From contig JAFXDC010000034.1 of NCBI GenBank assembly GCA_017516345.1, positions 1-57,127 on the forward strand: a DNA stretch of 57,127 nt, given 5' to 3'. The position numbers and the translations under genes are program-made. Below the pieces are notes generated by a model. The model was not told the origin of the DNA, did not search any database, and saw only the letters and a list, made by a program, of their open reading frames with translations. The stretch comes from Clostridia bacterium. GTDB taxonomy: Bacteria; Bacillota; Clostridia; Christensenellales; QALW01. Positions 35,942 through 44,452 of this stretch are shown piece after piece; the first letter of the stretch is position 1; each line of letters starts with the position of its first letter.

Positions 35942-38575
35942 TCAAGCCTCTACAAGCTCCAGAGCGTATCTACCCGAGCAAACGGTTATTACGTTGCCGT
36001 TTTGAGCTACAACGCCCTGCTTGGTCAAATCCTGAACCTTATAGCCATCAGGAATATGGATCTCTGCGGTAGTACCAAGAGGAAGGATAACGTCCATGTG
36101 CAGACCCTTCTGGGTGCGCTTCCAGCCGCTTGCAACGTCACCGCGTACGCTGTGAACTATTGCAGAAGCGTGGTCAAGCTTCTTGGCGGGCTTGGGTGCG
36201 ATCTTCACGGTCTCAAAGGCGGGGCTGATGGGCTCGATGCCCGCAAGATGGCGATAGAACCATGCGCTTATCGTGCAGTACATGGGATGGTTGTGCGAGT
36301 TCATGGCACAGGTGGTGCCGTGCTCCCAACGCTCCCAAATTGTGGTTGCTCCCATCTTGAACATATATCCCCAGCTCGGGTAATCCTCCTTGGTGGCAAT
36401 GGCAAACGCCACGTCGCAGTAGCCGTTGTCACTCAGCACGTCAAAGAGGAACTTGGTGGCAATGTTGCCCGTGGTAAGATGATAATCGTGTGCCTTGATG
36501 TCGGCAACAAGGTTTTCAAGCACCCTCTGCTTATACTCGGGCTCCACCACCTCAAAGTATATGGCCATAAGGTTGGATGCCTGAGAGCCCTTTGCGTACT
36601 GCGCGGTCTCGGGGTCAAACCACTCGCGGTTGATGCTTCTTCTTATGTACTCCGCAAGCTCCGCATACTGCTTGACCTCCTTGTCCTTGCCAAGGATGCC
36701 CGCCATCCTGGAGAGCACACGGGCGTTCTCATAATAGAATATTGTGGAGATGAATATTCCCGGTGTGATGTCGGAAACCGCATTGTTGGCCTCTCTTCCG
36801 CCCACGCAGCCGTCCACGGGGCCTGCCCAGTCGCCGTAGTAGGAATAATCAACAATGCCGAAGTGAGATCTGTTTGTGATGTACTGCTCCCATCTCTTGA
36901 GACCCTCATAGTTCTCCTCAATTATACGCTTATCGCCGTGGAACATATAGTTAAGCCACGGAACAAAGAGATATACGCTGGAGAGGGGATCTGCCTTGTC
37001 GCATCCGAAAACGCGGGGGCAAACGTCCTTTATGGCGCCGTCATCATCCTGAGAGTCGGCAATATCCTTTATCCATTTACGCATAAACGCGCCCACGGAG
37101 AAGTTATAATACATCTCCCAAACGCGGACCGTGCAGTCGTTGAGCCAGCCCTGACGCTCGTCACGCTGAGGACAATCGGTGGGAACAGAGGGCATGTTGC
37201 TCTCCTCCGTCCAGAGCACGCACTTCTGTATCTTATTTATAAGCTCGTCGGAGCAGGAAAAGGTTCCGCCGTACTCGGTGGCAGAGCGGACCACGCATCC
37301 CACTACCTCTATCTCCTGGGGAGTAATGCCCTCCATCTGAACGTAGCGGAAGCCGTGATAGGTAAGGCTTGGCTCCCAAACAGCAGGCTTGCCGTTACAG
37401 ATATATTTATCGGTGCTCTTTGCCCATCTTAAGTTCTCCTGGTTTACCGTGCCGTCGTCATAGAGCATCTCGGCAAAGCGAAGGGTGATCTCGGTTCCGC
37501 GCTTTGCGGCGGTCTTAATGCGTACCCAGCCCGCAAAGTTCTGTCCGAAATCGTAAACGTAGCTTCCCTCGCAGGGATTTGTTACCCTTACGGGCTCCAT
37601 GGTGCGTACCACCTTCTGAGGCTCGGAAAGCTCGGGCTCTATTATCTGTGCGGGGGCGGGATACTCAAAGGCAGGCTTGAAATCCTTACCGCCGCCGACC
37701 TTGTCCCAATCGCTCTCAAGACGGGAGTCATAATGCTCACCGTTAAAGACGTTATTGTATACAATAGGACCGCTTCCCATGGTGATGTTGCTTGTCTCGT
37801 CACTTAAGATGAGCTCGCCGCCATCCTCGTAGTCAAGATATATCTGATATGAATAGCGGGGCTTGCCCAGCCAGGTGAGCGTCTTGCTTCCAAGAGGGAA
37901 GCCGAAGCGCTCAAACACCTCGTGGTCGTTATTATACCAGCCGTCACCAAGCACTACGCCAATGGCATTCGCGCCCTCGGTAAGGGATGCGGTTATATCG
38001 TGCATAACGTACTGACTTCTGCGGTCGAACCTTGTAAATCCGGGCTCAAGCACGGCATCCCCCTGTTTTTCTCCGTTAACGCTTAAAACGTGATATCCAA
38101 GGCCGCAAAGCAGCATGTACGCACTCTTCAGACCCTTTTTAACGGTTATTTCACTACGGCAGTAGACCGCGCGGCTCTTATAGTAGGTAAAGGTCTCGGG
38201 TCCCCAGAACTTTGCTCTCCAGGCATTATCCATAATACCCGTCACAAAGCTCGCAGCTTCGCTCTTGCCGGTATGCCCAAGTGTATCTGTAACCTCTACG
38301 GTCCAATAATATTTATGATACGACTCAAGCTCCTTACCCTGATACTGAATAAGGCTCATCTGATTGGTATTCAAGGTCTCATCCCACATATCGGCAGGAC
38401 CGTCCGTATTTGCGGTGCTGTATACCCTGATGCGCAGGCTCGCCTGCTTTGCTCCGTTTGCGGCGCATTCCGTGGTGTAGGAAAATCTCGGCATGCAGTT
38501 GATGCCAAGAGGCTCCTTTAACTGCTCGCAGGTAAGATTAATGGGCTTGATGCCACTGCAGTTGGTGCAACTCAT
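35942..38575 (-). CDS. GH78 alpha-L-rhamnosidase
   Basis: 877-residue glycosidase without signal peptide. The ATG at 38575 is preferred; the earlier ATG at 38587 directly abuts its AAGG. The N-terminal fibronectin-like and two beta-sandwich domains (about 1-390) come first, then the six-hairpin barrel with the DCPQRDERQGWLNDCTV motif bearing catalytic-site acids (near residue 478), further on WERWEHGTT and a C-terminal beta domain. The enzyme removes terminal L-rhamnose from plant glycosides or polysaccharides, inside the cell. SDR gene upstream on the same strand. Confidence 0.93.
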   Translation of the reverse strand: MSCTNCSGIKPINLTCEQLKEPLGINCMPRFSYTTECAANGAKQASLRIRVYSTANTDGPADMWDETLNTNQMSLIQYQGKELESYHKYYWTVEVTDTLGHTGKSEAASFVTGIMDNAWRAKFWGPETFTYYKSRAVYCRSEITVKKGLKSAYMLLCGLGYHVLSVNGEKQGDAVLEPGFTRFDRRSQYVMHDITASLTEGANAIGVVLGDGWYNNDHEVFERFGFPLGSKTLTWLGKPRYSYQIYLDYEDGGELILSDETSNITMGSGPIVYNNVFNGEHYDSRLESDWDKVGGGKDFKPAFEYPAPAQIIEPELSEPQKVVRTMEPVRVTNPCEGSYVYDFGQNFAGWVRIKTAAKRGTEITLRFAEMLYDDGTVNQENLRWAKSTDKYICNGKPAVWEPSLTYHGFRYVQMEGITPQEIEVVGCVVRSATEYGGTFSCSDELINKIQKCVLWTEESNMPSVPTDCPQRDERQGWLNDCTVRVWEMYYNFSVGAFMRKWIKDIADSQDDDGAIKDVCPRVFGCDKADPLSSVYLFVPWLNYMFHGDKRIIEENYEGLKRWEQYITNRSHFGIVDYSYYGDWAGPVDGCVGGREANNAVSDITPGIFISTIFYYENARVLSRMAGILGKDKEVKQYAELAEYIRRSINREWFDPETAQYAKGSQASNLMAIYFEVVEPEYKQRVLENLVADIKAHDYHLTTGNIATKFLFDVLSDNGYCDVAFAIATKEDYPSWGYMFKMGATTIWERWEHGTTCAMNSHNHPMYCTISAWFYRHLAGIEPISPAFETVKIAPKPAKKLDHASAIVHSVRGDVASGWKRTQKGLHMDVILPLGTTAEIHIPDGYKVQDLTKQGVVAQNGNVITVCSGRYALELVEA

Positions 38576-38673
38576 TTCTTCTTCCATCCTTATTGTTTTG
38601 ATTTTTATTTCTCCGCTTTTGTTATATTTCTTGCGGTTTTTTACATGATATTTGCGTAATTTTTGCGCTTTTT

Positions 38674-39372
38674 CTAAATAATTAGTCCTCCGCTTACCGA
38701 GAGCACCTCGCCGGTAACAAAGGAAGCATCCTCCGAGAGCAGAAATCTTACCGCCCTTGCCACCTCATCGGGTCTGCCGATGCGCCCAAGCGGGGTCTTG
38801 TATGCAAGCTCGTCAAGGTCGGCGGGCGAAAGACAAGCGTTCATGGGGGTATCAATGACCCCGGGGCAAACGCAGTTCACCCTTATTCCGCACGGGCCGC
38901 CCTCCTTGGCAAGAGCCTTGGTCAGCCCTATGACCCCCGCCTTGGATGCCGAATAAACGCTTTCACTGCACGCACCCACCTGTCCCCACATGGAGGAGAT
39001 ATTAACAATGCTGCCGCCGCGATCCTGCATCCTTTTAAAGGCCTCGCGGCAAACGTATATGCATCCCTTAAGGTTCACCGAGAGCACTCGGTCGATATCC
39101 CCGTCGGACTCCTCCCCTATAAGGGAAAAGTGGCTTATTCCCGCGTTGTTTATCACCGCATCCACCCTTACCGAGAACAGAGACTCCACAAAGGCGCTGT
39201 CGGTAATATCGCCGCAGGCAAGTATGACCTCGCCCAGCTCCTCCGCAAGCGCCATGGCGCCCTCGCGGTTTTTATTGTAGGCAAGTATGATATTATATTC
39301 ATCGTGCATAAGGCGCGCACACGCAGAGCCTATTCCGCCCGCGCCCCCCGTTATAAGCAGGTTTCTTTTCAT
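38674..39372 (-). CDS. Short-chain dehydrogenase/reductase, FabG-like
   Basis: 232-residue oxidoreductase. The start at 39372 has GGAGAAG 5 nt upstream. The NAD(P) motif TGGAGGIGSA, the NNAG motif, the catalytic Ser in IVNISSMWG and YSASKAG with Tyr and Lys are all present, and PG-I-TPMN follows. It could be a FabG or a sugar/polyol dehydrogenase; the specific substrate is not readable. It has a promoter at 39401-39429 and lies 98 bp before GH78. Confidence 0.88.
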   Translation of the reverse strand: MKRNLLITGGAGGIGSACARLMHDEYNIILAYNKNREGAMALAEELGEVILACGDITDSAFVESLFSVRVDAVINNAGISHFSLIGEESDGDIDRVLSVNLKGCIYVCREAFKRMQDRGGSIVNISSMWGQVGACSESVYSASKAGVIGLTKALAKEGGPCGIRVNCVCPGVIDTPMNACLSPADLDELAYKTPLGRIGRPDEVARAVRFLLSEDASFVTGEVLSVSGGLII

Positions 39373-39400
39373 ATGCTTCTCCATTATCGTCAATACATGG

Positions 39401-39429
39401 ATTATACCATACATTCCCTCATAAAACAA
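39401..39429 (-). promoter_or_regulatory. SDR promoter
   Basis: TTGTTT (39424-39429) and TATAAT (39401-39406) on the minus strand, 17-bp spacer. Confidence 0.65.
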
Positions 39430-39504
39430 TATACAATTTAATATCTTTTTAAAATATTTAATATATTTTTTTAATACTCCAATCGCTTTATCCGAATATA
39501 ATAA

Positions 39505-39537
39505 AGGACGCCTGCGAAAAGTCGCAAGCGCCCTTGG
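39505..39537 (-). terminator. Terminator of the surface-protein gene
   Basis: On the minus strand GGGCGCTTGCGAC pairs imperfectly with the CGCAGGCGTCC arm around TTTT, followed by TTTATTATATT, close after the stop codon at 39555. Confidence 0.75.
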
Positions 39538-39554
39538 TCAAGCACTGTTACGTG

Positions 39555-40598
39555 TTATTCAGCCTTCTTTTTCTTTCCGATAAGCACTATTACAACTACC
39601 GCCACGATAACTACCACTACAGCCGCAATGATGATGATCAAGGTAGTGGTGTCCATGCCCTGGCCAGCAGGCTCGCCGCTTCCCTGAGTGGGCTGATCGG
39701 TAGCCTGACCTGCATTATCGGTGGTATCACCTGCAGGAGCATCGGTGGTGTTGTCGGGAGCATCGGTGGTGTTGTCGGGAGCATCGGTGGTGTCACCGCC
39801 GCTTCCGCCGGGAGTACCCTCTGCTGCGTTGAAGGCATCGGTCTTCTTTGCAAGGAAGTAATCGTCAATTACAAAGGTCTCTCCGATATCTGCCCACAGG
39901 GAGTACAGACCAAAGCCTACGGCGCTGATGTAATGTGTTCCGGGTATCCATTCGCCGTTGGTCTCGCACTGATGGAAGCCCCAGTTGCCGTAGGAGCAGT
40001 AGTCATGACCGCAGGTAGCAAGGGTAACCATGTAGTAGCCCTTAAAGCCGGCGGGAAGCTCTGCAAGTCCGTGACCGTAGTCGTCCATATACTCGTTTGC
40101 AACGTATACGTTACCGTCAAGGTCTACAAGGTAGCTCTCGATATCATAGAAATCGGTGCCCTGATATGCCATCTGGTGTGCAACGGTGCCGTCTGCATTC
40201 TCACCAAAGAAGGCAACGCCTGCAGTCTCGGTGGTGTTGTTCTCAATGTAGAAGCCTATCATGTCATACTCGGCACTTGTGGCGGCATCAAGGAGCATAT
40301 CCGAGGGGATGCCAACACGCATCTCTACGTAGCCGTTATAGTGGTCGTTTATCACCATCTTGTTTCCCTCTACGGTAAAGATGGCATAGTTATTTGCCAC
40401 GTCGGGGTAGAACATCCAACCGTCATCGGTCGAGCCCTCGCCGCCGATCTGGCTGTAAAGATAGTCTCTGTCCTCAATATTTTCAAAGCTGTACAGAGGC
40501 TGAGTGGTAAACTGTTCGCTTGTGGGAGCATCTGCAAATGCCACCATGCTTACGGTAACAAGCATCAGTCCCAACAAAATTGCAACTAATTTTTTCAT
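39555..40598 (-). CDS. Secreted surface protein with C-terminal membrane anchor
   Basis: 347-residue protein, not recognised. The ATG at 40598 has AAGGAGG 7 nt upstream. A Sec signal ends at about FADA. A globular part of about 240 residues with several aromatic repeats (FENIEDRDYLYSQIGG, DFYDIESYLVDLDGNVYV) looks beta-rich, possibly carbohydrate binding. Then a Thr/Asp/Pro-rich stalk with repeated TTDAPDN units (about 255-315) leads to a hydrophobic segment (TLIIIIAAVVVVIVAVVVIV) and KKKKAE. The tail could retain it in the membrane. No LPXTG is seen, so sortase anchoring is unlikely. Confidence 0.85.
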   Translation of the reverse strand: MKKLVAILLGLMLVTVSMVAFADAPTSEQFTTQPLYSFENIEDRDYLYSQIGGEGSTDDGWMFYPDVANNYAIFTVEGNKMVINDHYNGYVEMRVGIPSDMLLDAATSAEYDMIGFYIENNTTETAGVAFFGENADGTVAHQMAYQGTDFYDIESYLVDLDGNVYVANEYMDDYGHGLAELPAGFKGYYMVTLATCGHDYCSYGNWGFHQCETNGEWIPGTHYISAVGFGLYSLWADIGETFVIDDYFLAKKTDAFNAAEGTPGGSGGDTTDAPDNTTDAPDNTTDAPAGDTTDNAGQATDQPTQGSGEPAGQGMDTTTLIIIIAAVVVVIVAVVVIVLIGKKKKAE

Positions 40599-40634
40599 TG
40601 TTTGTTCCTCCTTAAACAATTTATTGTTTAACTT

Positions 40635-40663
40635 ATTATATCAGCATTCCGACCTAATTGCAA
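40635..40663 (-). promoter_or_regulatory. Promoter of the surface-protein gene
   Basis: TTGCAA (40658-40663) and TATAAT (40635-40640) on the minus strand, 17-bp spacer. Confidence 0.75.
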
Positions 40664-40816
40664 TACACAATACTGACCAAAATTTGCACAATATTAACCT
40701 TTTGCTATAAAAATAAGGATTTTTTGTGCTAACTTTCAAGCATGCAGACAAAATATCCAAAGCACTCTAAGCCATCCTTAAGCAACGAGGTCTTAAAAAA
40801 AGTAAAAGGTCCTGAA

Positions 40817-40848
40817 GAAAAAAAAGAGCAGGAGGGTGTCCCTCCTGC
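40817..40848 (-). terminator. Terminator of the DUF5050-type gene
   Basis: GCAGGAGGG-ACA-CCCTCCTGC, then TCTTTTTTTT on the minus strand, 20 nt after the stop codon. Confidence 0.88.
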
Positions 40849-40868
40849 CCGACTGCTAAAAAATATGA

Positions 40869-42659
40869 TCATTTCACCTTTACGCTTTCCCCCGTGATGA
40901 GGTTATATCTGTAAGCGTTGCCGGTATCGTTATTGATGTTGTAAAACAGCCAATCTCCCGCAATGCTCAGGTTACAGCAATACGAGGTATTCATAATTGC
41001 CCCCGAGTCGCTTCCGTCAAGCGCACAACGGTATACCCTTGAATAATCCCCCACGTTTGTAAAATAGAGATATCCGTTATAGATGTTGATATCCGCAACC
41101 GTGGCATCGTACAGAAGGGTCTCCTCGGTACCGTCAAGATTTGCACAATAGAGCTTATCCTCGTCATCAGCATTGGCAAAATAAAGCTTGTCGTCTACCG
41201 CCACGATGTTTGTGGCGCGTATTCCCTTGAGCTTATCGTAGCTGTATGCAAGCTCGCCCTCGTCGCTTAGGTATTCCTTGGTGGTATATACCTGCATATC
41301 CGAGCGCACCGCGCAGGTATAAAGCAGTCCCTTATAATAAAACGGCGACCTTACCTTACCGCTGCTGATGCGGGTATATCCGCTACCGTCGTTCTTAAGA
41401 ACGTGCAGGCGCTCGCTGCTTGTTACGGTCTCCATATAGATGGTATCACCAAGGATGGTAAAGTTGGACATGCTTGTTTCGTACAGCTTCTCCCTTGCGC
41501 TTCCGTCCACCTTGGAGCGGAAGAAGTGCAGTCCGTTGCCCGGAGAGGAATAGTACACCCAACCCTCGCACACGGTAAGGAATTTTGCACGGTCGCTTGT
41601 TATCTTCTCCTGCTCGGTGCCGTCGTTCTTCATTCTGTAGATCCTGTTTCCGTCCTCGGGGTTAAGGAAATAGATATATCCGTTCTCGCGTGCGGCAAGT
41701 CCGTAGCCCGCGTTACCGCCCGCATTTACGTTATAGGGAATATATTGGGGATTATCCGTGCGCACGGCATCCCTTTGATCAAACAGCAATCGCACGTCGT
41801 AGGCAAGCATCCTGACGGTCTCTATGGGGTTGGTGTATCCCGCATATCCCTCGCGTCTTCCCGCAAGCAGCTCAAGATGCATCTCGGGAAAGCCCGAGGG
41901 TCCAACTCCCCCCGTATATCCCAGAAGCGCTCCCGCCTCAATACGGGTGCCTATAAGCTCCACCGCAGGGTCTATGTCCAAAAGATGAGCTACGCAAAGG
42001 GTGGCATCAAGCTCCTGTATATAGAGGTTTACCACCCCGTTCTCCGCCGCAATTACCTCTCCGTCAGCAGGACTGTAGAAGGGCTGATGCTCATGGCAAT
42101 AATAATTTATACCGGCATTTACCCCGTCCCCGCTCTTGGCAAAAAGCGGAAGACTGACCTCGCCGTAGCCGAAGCTGAAGTCCTGCTTGTCGGTATTGGT
42201 AACGGTATTTATAAGCGCGATATACTCCTTATCCTCAAAGTAGGATATGCCCGTGATATACTTAAACACGGTCAGGTTAAATATCTTACCCTGATCGTCA
42301 AGCTGAGCGATAACAAGATTCTTCCCTACCTCGTTTATAATATTATCCTCGCCAAGCTCTGTAAAGCCCTCGGGCGCATCGCCCCTCTTAAGCTCGGGGA
42401 TCTCGGAGAAATACCCGTAAGCAAAGCTGCCCCGCGCGCTGAATTCACACTTTACTGCAACCTCCTCGCCGTTTAATATTCCGTACGCCCTTACCTTGAT
42501 GTTGGGGTCGGCCGTGGGCAAGGTGGTTACGTCCACAGTAGGCCCAAGTGTCTGGGTAAATATCGGCGCCGTAGTGCCGCTTATGGGATTTATGGGGCTC
42601 ATGCAGCCGACTAACAGCGCAGTAAGAAGCATCAAAGCCGCTATCGTTATCTTTTTCAT
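40869..42659 (-). CDS. Lipoprotein with degenerate M23 domain and DUF5050-like repeats
   Basis: 596-residue lipoprotein (signal ending LLVGC). Residues about 170-290 match the LytM/M23 fold: the strands GINYYCHEHQPFYSPADGEVI, CVAHLLDIDPAVELIGTRIEAGALLGYTG and MHLELLAG are present. The usual first metal-site His and Asp (H-x3-D) are absent (AGINYYC instead), so a peptidase activity is doubtful. Residues about 315-596 form seven or so DUF5050-type blade repeats (GYIYFLNPEDGNRIYRMKNDGT, KLYFANADDEDKLYCANLDGT), a likely beta-propeller. It is probably a binding protein. The gene follows the ECF S component with a 36-nt gap. Confidence 0.85.
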   Translation of the reverse strand: MKKITIAALMLLTALLVGCMSPINPISGTTAPIFTQTLGPTVDVTTLPTADPNIKVRAYGILNGEEVAVKCEFSARGSFAYGYFSEIPELKRGDAPEGFTELGEDNIINEVGKNLVIAQLDDQGKIFNLTVFKYITGISYFEDKEYIALINTVTNTDKQDFSFGYGEVSLPLFAKSGDGVNAGINYYCHEHQPFYSPADGEVIAAENGVVNLYIQELDATLCVAHLLDIDPAVELIGTRIEAGALLGYTGGVGPSGFPEMHLELLAGRREGYAGYTNPIETVRMLAYDVRLLFDQRDAVRTDNPQYIPYNVNAGGNAGYGLAARENGYIYFLNPEDGNRIYRMKNDGTEQEKITSDRAKFLTVCEGWVYYSSPGNGLHFFRSKVDGSAREKLYETSMSNFTILGDTIYMETVTSSERLHVLKNDGSGYTRISSGKVRSPFYYKGLLYTCAVRSDMQVYTTKEYLSDEGELAYSYDKLKGIRATNIVAVDDKLYFANADDEDKLYCANLDGTEETLLYDATVADINIYNGYLYFTNVGDYSRVYRCALDGSDSGAIMNTSYCCNLSIAGDWLFYNINNDTGNAYRYNLITGESVKVK

Positions 42660-42695
42660 ACCGTTATTTCCTTTAAAAGAGTATTTTTTGTTTTT

Positions 42696-43193
42696 TCAGT
42701 GCTCCCTCCGCACCTTCGACGTCTTTTTGATGATGGGATAAAGCGCCGCCACCAGCACAGCGTTTATGCCGGTCTGCACAAAATTAAAGGCTACGTTGGG
42801 CAGAGCCGCGGCAAAGCCGTAAAGCGCCCATTCGTAGAAAAAATAGCACAATACCATGCACGCTCCGCCAAGCACCATGCCCAATACCGCCCTTAAAAAG
42901 CTGTATTTTTTGCCCATTATAACGCAAAGCACAATGCCCATCAGCCCCTTTGCCACCACCGTAACGGGGCAGTATACGGCATATCCGCTCAGAAGGTCGG
43001 CAATTCCGCCGCCAAGCGCTCCCACTGCGGGGCCGTACCACAGCCCAAGAAGCATGCACGCCGCAAAGCATATGCAATCTCCAAGATTAATATTCCCCAC
43101 CATGCCTGTAGGTATAGATATAAACGTAGTAGCAAGGGTGCAAAGCGCGGTAAGTATTGCGGCGATGCACATCTTTTTGATAAAACTACTCAT
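42696..43193 (-). CDS. ECF transporter S component
   Basis: 165-residue integral membrane protein with about six TM segments. The pattern KMCIAAILTALCTLATTF at the start and GDCICFAACMLLGLWYGPAVGALGGGIADLLSGY near residues 37-71 match the S-component family (PF07155-like). It would work with a separate ECF module coded elsewhere. The vitamin specificity is not readable. It is first in a pair with the DUF5050-type lipoprotein. Confidence 0.87.
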   Translation of the reverse strand: MSSFIKKMCIAAILTALCTLATTFISIPTGMVGNINLGDCICFAACMLLGLWYGPAVGALGGGIADLLSGYAVYCPVTVVAKGLMGIVLCVIMGKKYSFLRAVLGMVLGGACMVLCYFFYEWALYGFAAALPNVAFNFVQTGINAVLVAALYPIIKKTSKVRREH

Positions 43194-43234
43194 AATAACC
43201 TCCGAAAGCTCACGCTTTATAGCTAACGCATCAT

Positions 43235-43263
43235 ATTATACAACTTATATCGGTTTTTGACAA
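43235..43263 (-). promoter_or_regulatory. Promoter of the ECF S component and lipoprotein
   Basis: TTGTCA (43258-43263) and TATAAT (43235-43240) on the minus strand, 17-bp spacer. A TACAAT at about 43296 may serve the divergent gene. Confidence 0.7.
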
Positions 43264-43332
43264 TAAAGAATACTGTACAGAATTAAAAAACTGTGCTACA
43301 ATAATCTTAAGCATTCTGATCGGAGGCTGAAA

Positions 43333-44184
43333 ATGAAGAAATTAATGCGATTTATTGCCTTTATACTTGGCAAGATCATATGGATTGTAGTGATATTGGC
43401 TCTGTGCGTCGCAGGCTTTATCGTAAGCATGAACTACAGTAACCTTTACATCATGCTCAACGACGGTATGAAGGAGCGCGCCGACGTCATCCTGTATAAT
43501 ACCGATACCTCTGAAATGAGCCCGTACTTCACCAGCTACTTTATGGAAAACGACCAATACATCGCCCTGCGCGAGACCTACAGCAAGTACAGGATAAACA
43601 CCTACGGCTATCATCTGCAGTGCGAATCCCTGCTCACCTGGCCCTGGGCGACCTCGGCAACCGTGTACGTCAGCGAGGCGGTCTATTCCATTGACGGAAA
43701 TATCGATACCACCGTTCACGATAAGGACACCGCCATGCTCAACGGCACGTACTATCCTCCGCTGTGGAAAAACTGCCGCTACAAGGTAAGCCTCATCAAG
43801 GTGGACGGTCTGTGGTGTATAGAGAGCCTTGAGTACGTTTCGGACTATAACTATTCTCCCCCCACACAGCAATCCCTCGACCCCGAGGTGCTTGCCTCGC
43901 TCCGTCCCACACCCACTCCCAAGCCCTCCACCACCCCCACTCCGAGGCCTCTGCTTACCCCCGAACCCACTCCTGAGCCCACCTATAAGGGCATCATCAC
44001 AGGGGTAAACAATAAGCTTAACGTCAGAAGCGGCCCGGGCACGAATTACGATAAGATCGGCGAGCTGAGAAACGGTGACGAGATCGACATCTACACCCTC
44101 AACGAAAACTGGTATTGCTTTAACTTTAACGGCGAGCGCGCCTACGTTCATAAGCAGTACGTAATGATCCCGGATATCGAATGA
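43333..44184 (+). CDS. Membrane-anchored SH3b-domain protein
   Basis: 283-residue protein. The ATG has CGGAGG 7 nt upstream. A TM segment at about 12-34 anchors it with the rest outside. Residues about 40-180 form an unrecognised domain, followed by a Pro/Thr linker (PTPTPKPSTTPTPRPLLTP) and a bacterial SH3 domain (about 220-280; LNVRSGPGTNYDKIGELRNGDEI). SH3b domains bind cell-wall peptides, so a cell-wall sensing or binding role is likely. It has its own terminator at 44198-44233. Confidence 0.88.
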   Translation: MKKLMRFIAFILGKIIWIVVILALCVAGFIVSMNYSNLYIMLNDGMKERADVILYNTDTSEMSPYFTSYFMENDQYIALRETYSKYRINTYGYHLQCESLLTWPWATSATVYVSEAVYSIDGNIDTTVHDKDTAMLNGTYYPPLWKNCRYKVSLIKVDGLWCIESLEYVSDYNYSPPTQQSLDPEVLASLRPTPTPKPSTTPTPRPLLTPEPTPEPTYKGIITGVNNKLNVRSGPGTNYDKIGELRNGDEIDIYTLNENWYCFNFNGERAYVHKQYVMIPDIE

Positions 44185-44197
44185 TCAATACCTCAAT

Positions 44198-44233
44198 GCC
44201 GTCCCTCTCTTTTAAGAGCGGGACGGCTTTTTT
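44198..44233 (+). terminator. Terminator of the SH3b gene
   Basis: GCCGTCCC / GGGACGGC around a CTCTTTTAAGAG loop, followed by TTTTTT. Confidence 0.88.
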
Positions 44234-44373
44234 ACCCCCCGGTGTCACTTTGGCATCCGCTACCGTTGCGTCGCATCCCGCATGATGCCGCCTGAATAAT
44301 ATCCGCTTTGCAATGCATACTAAAAACACGGTAAAAAAAGCCGATAACTGCGGCAAAATCCTCAATTTGCCTA

Positions 44374-44402
44374 TTTACACGAAATATAAGTTATGTTATA
44401 AT
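44374..44402 (+). promoter_or_regulatory. Promoter of the MBOAT-SGNH operon
   Basis: TTTACA (44374-44379) and TATAAT (44397-44402), 17-bp spacer, about 50 nt before the TTG start. Confidence 0.75.
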
Positions 44403-44452
44403 ATTATGTCTAAAAAAGTTGCCCCATGGCAACCCCGTAAGGAGAGCGCACC

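Noticed and set aside
35900..37432. A 510-residue plus-strand frame opposite the rhamnosidase.
   Set aside because: It is in shadow of a gene with clear GH78 motifs and shows no family resemblance.
39555..40598. Sortase-anchored protein.
   Set aside because: The C-terminus has a hydrophobic segment and Lys tail but no LPXTG-type motif before it.
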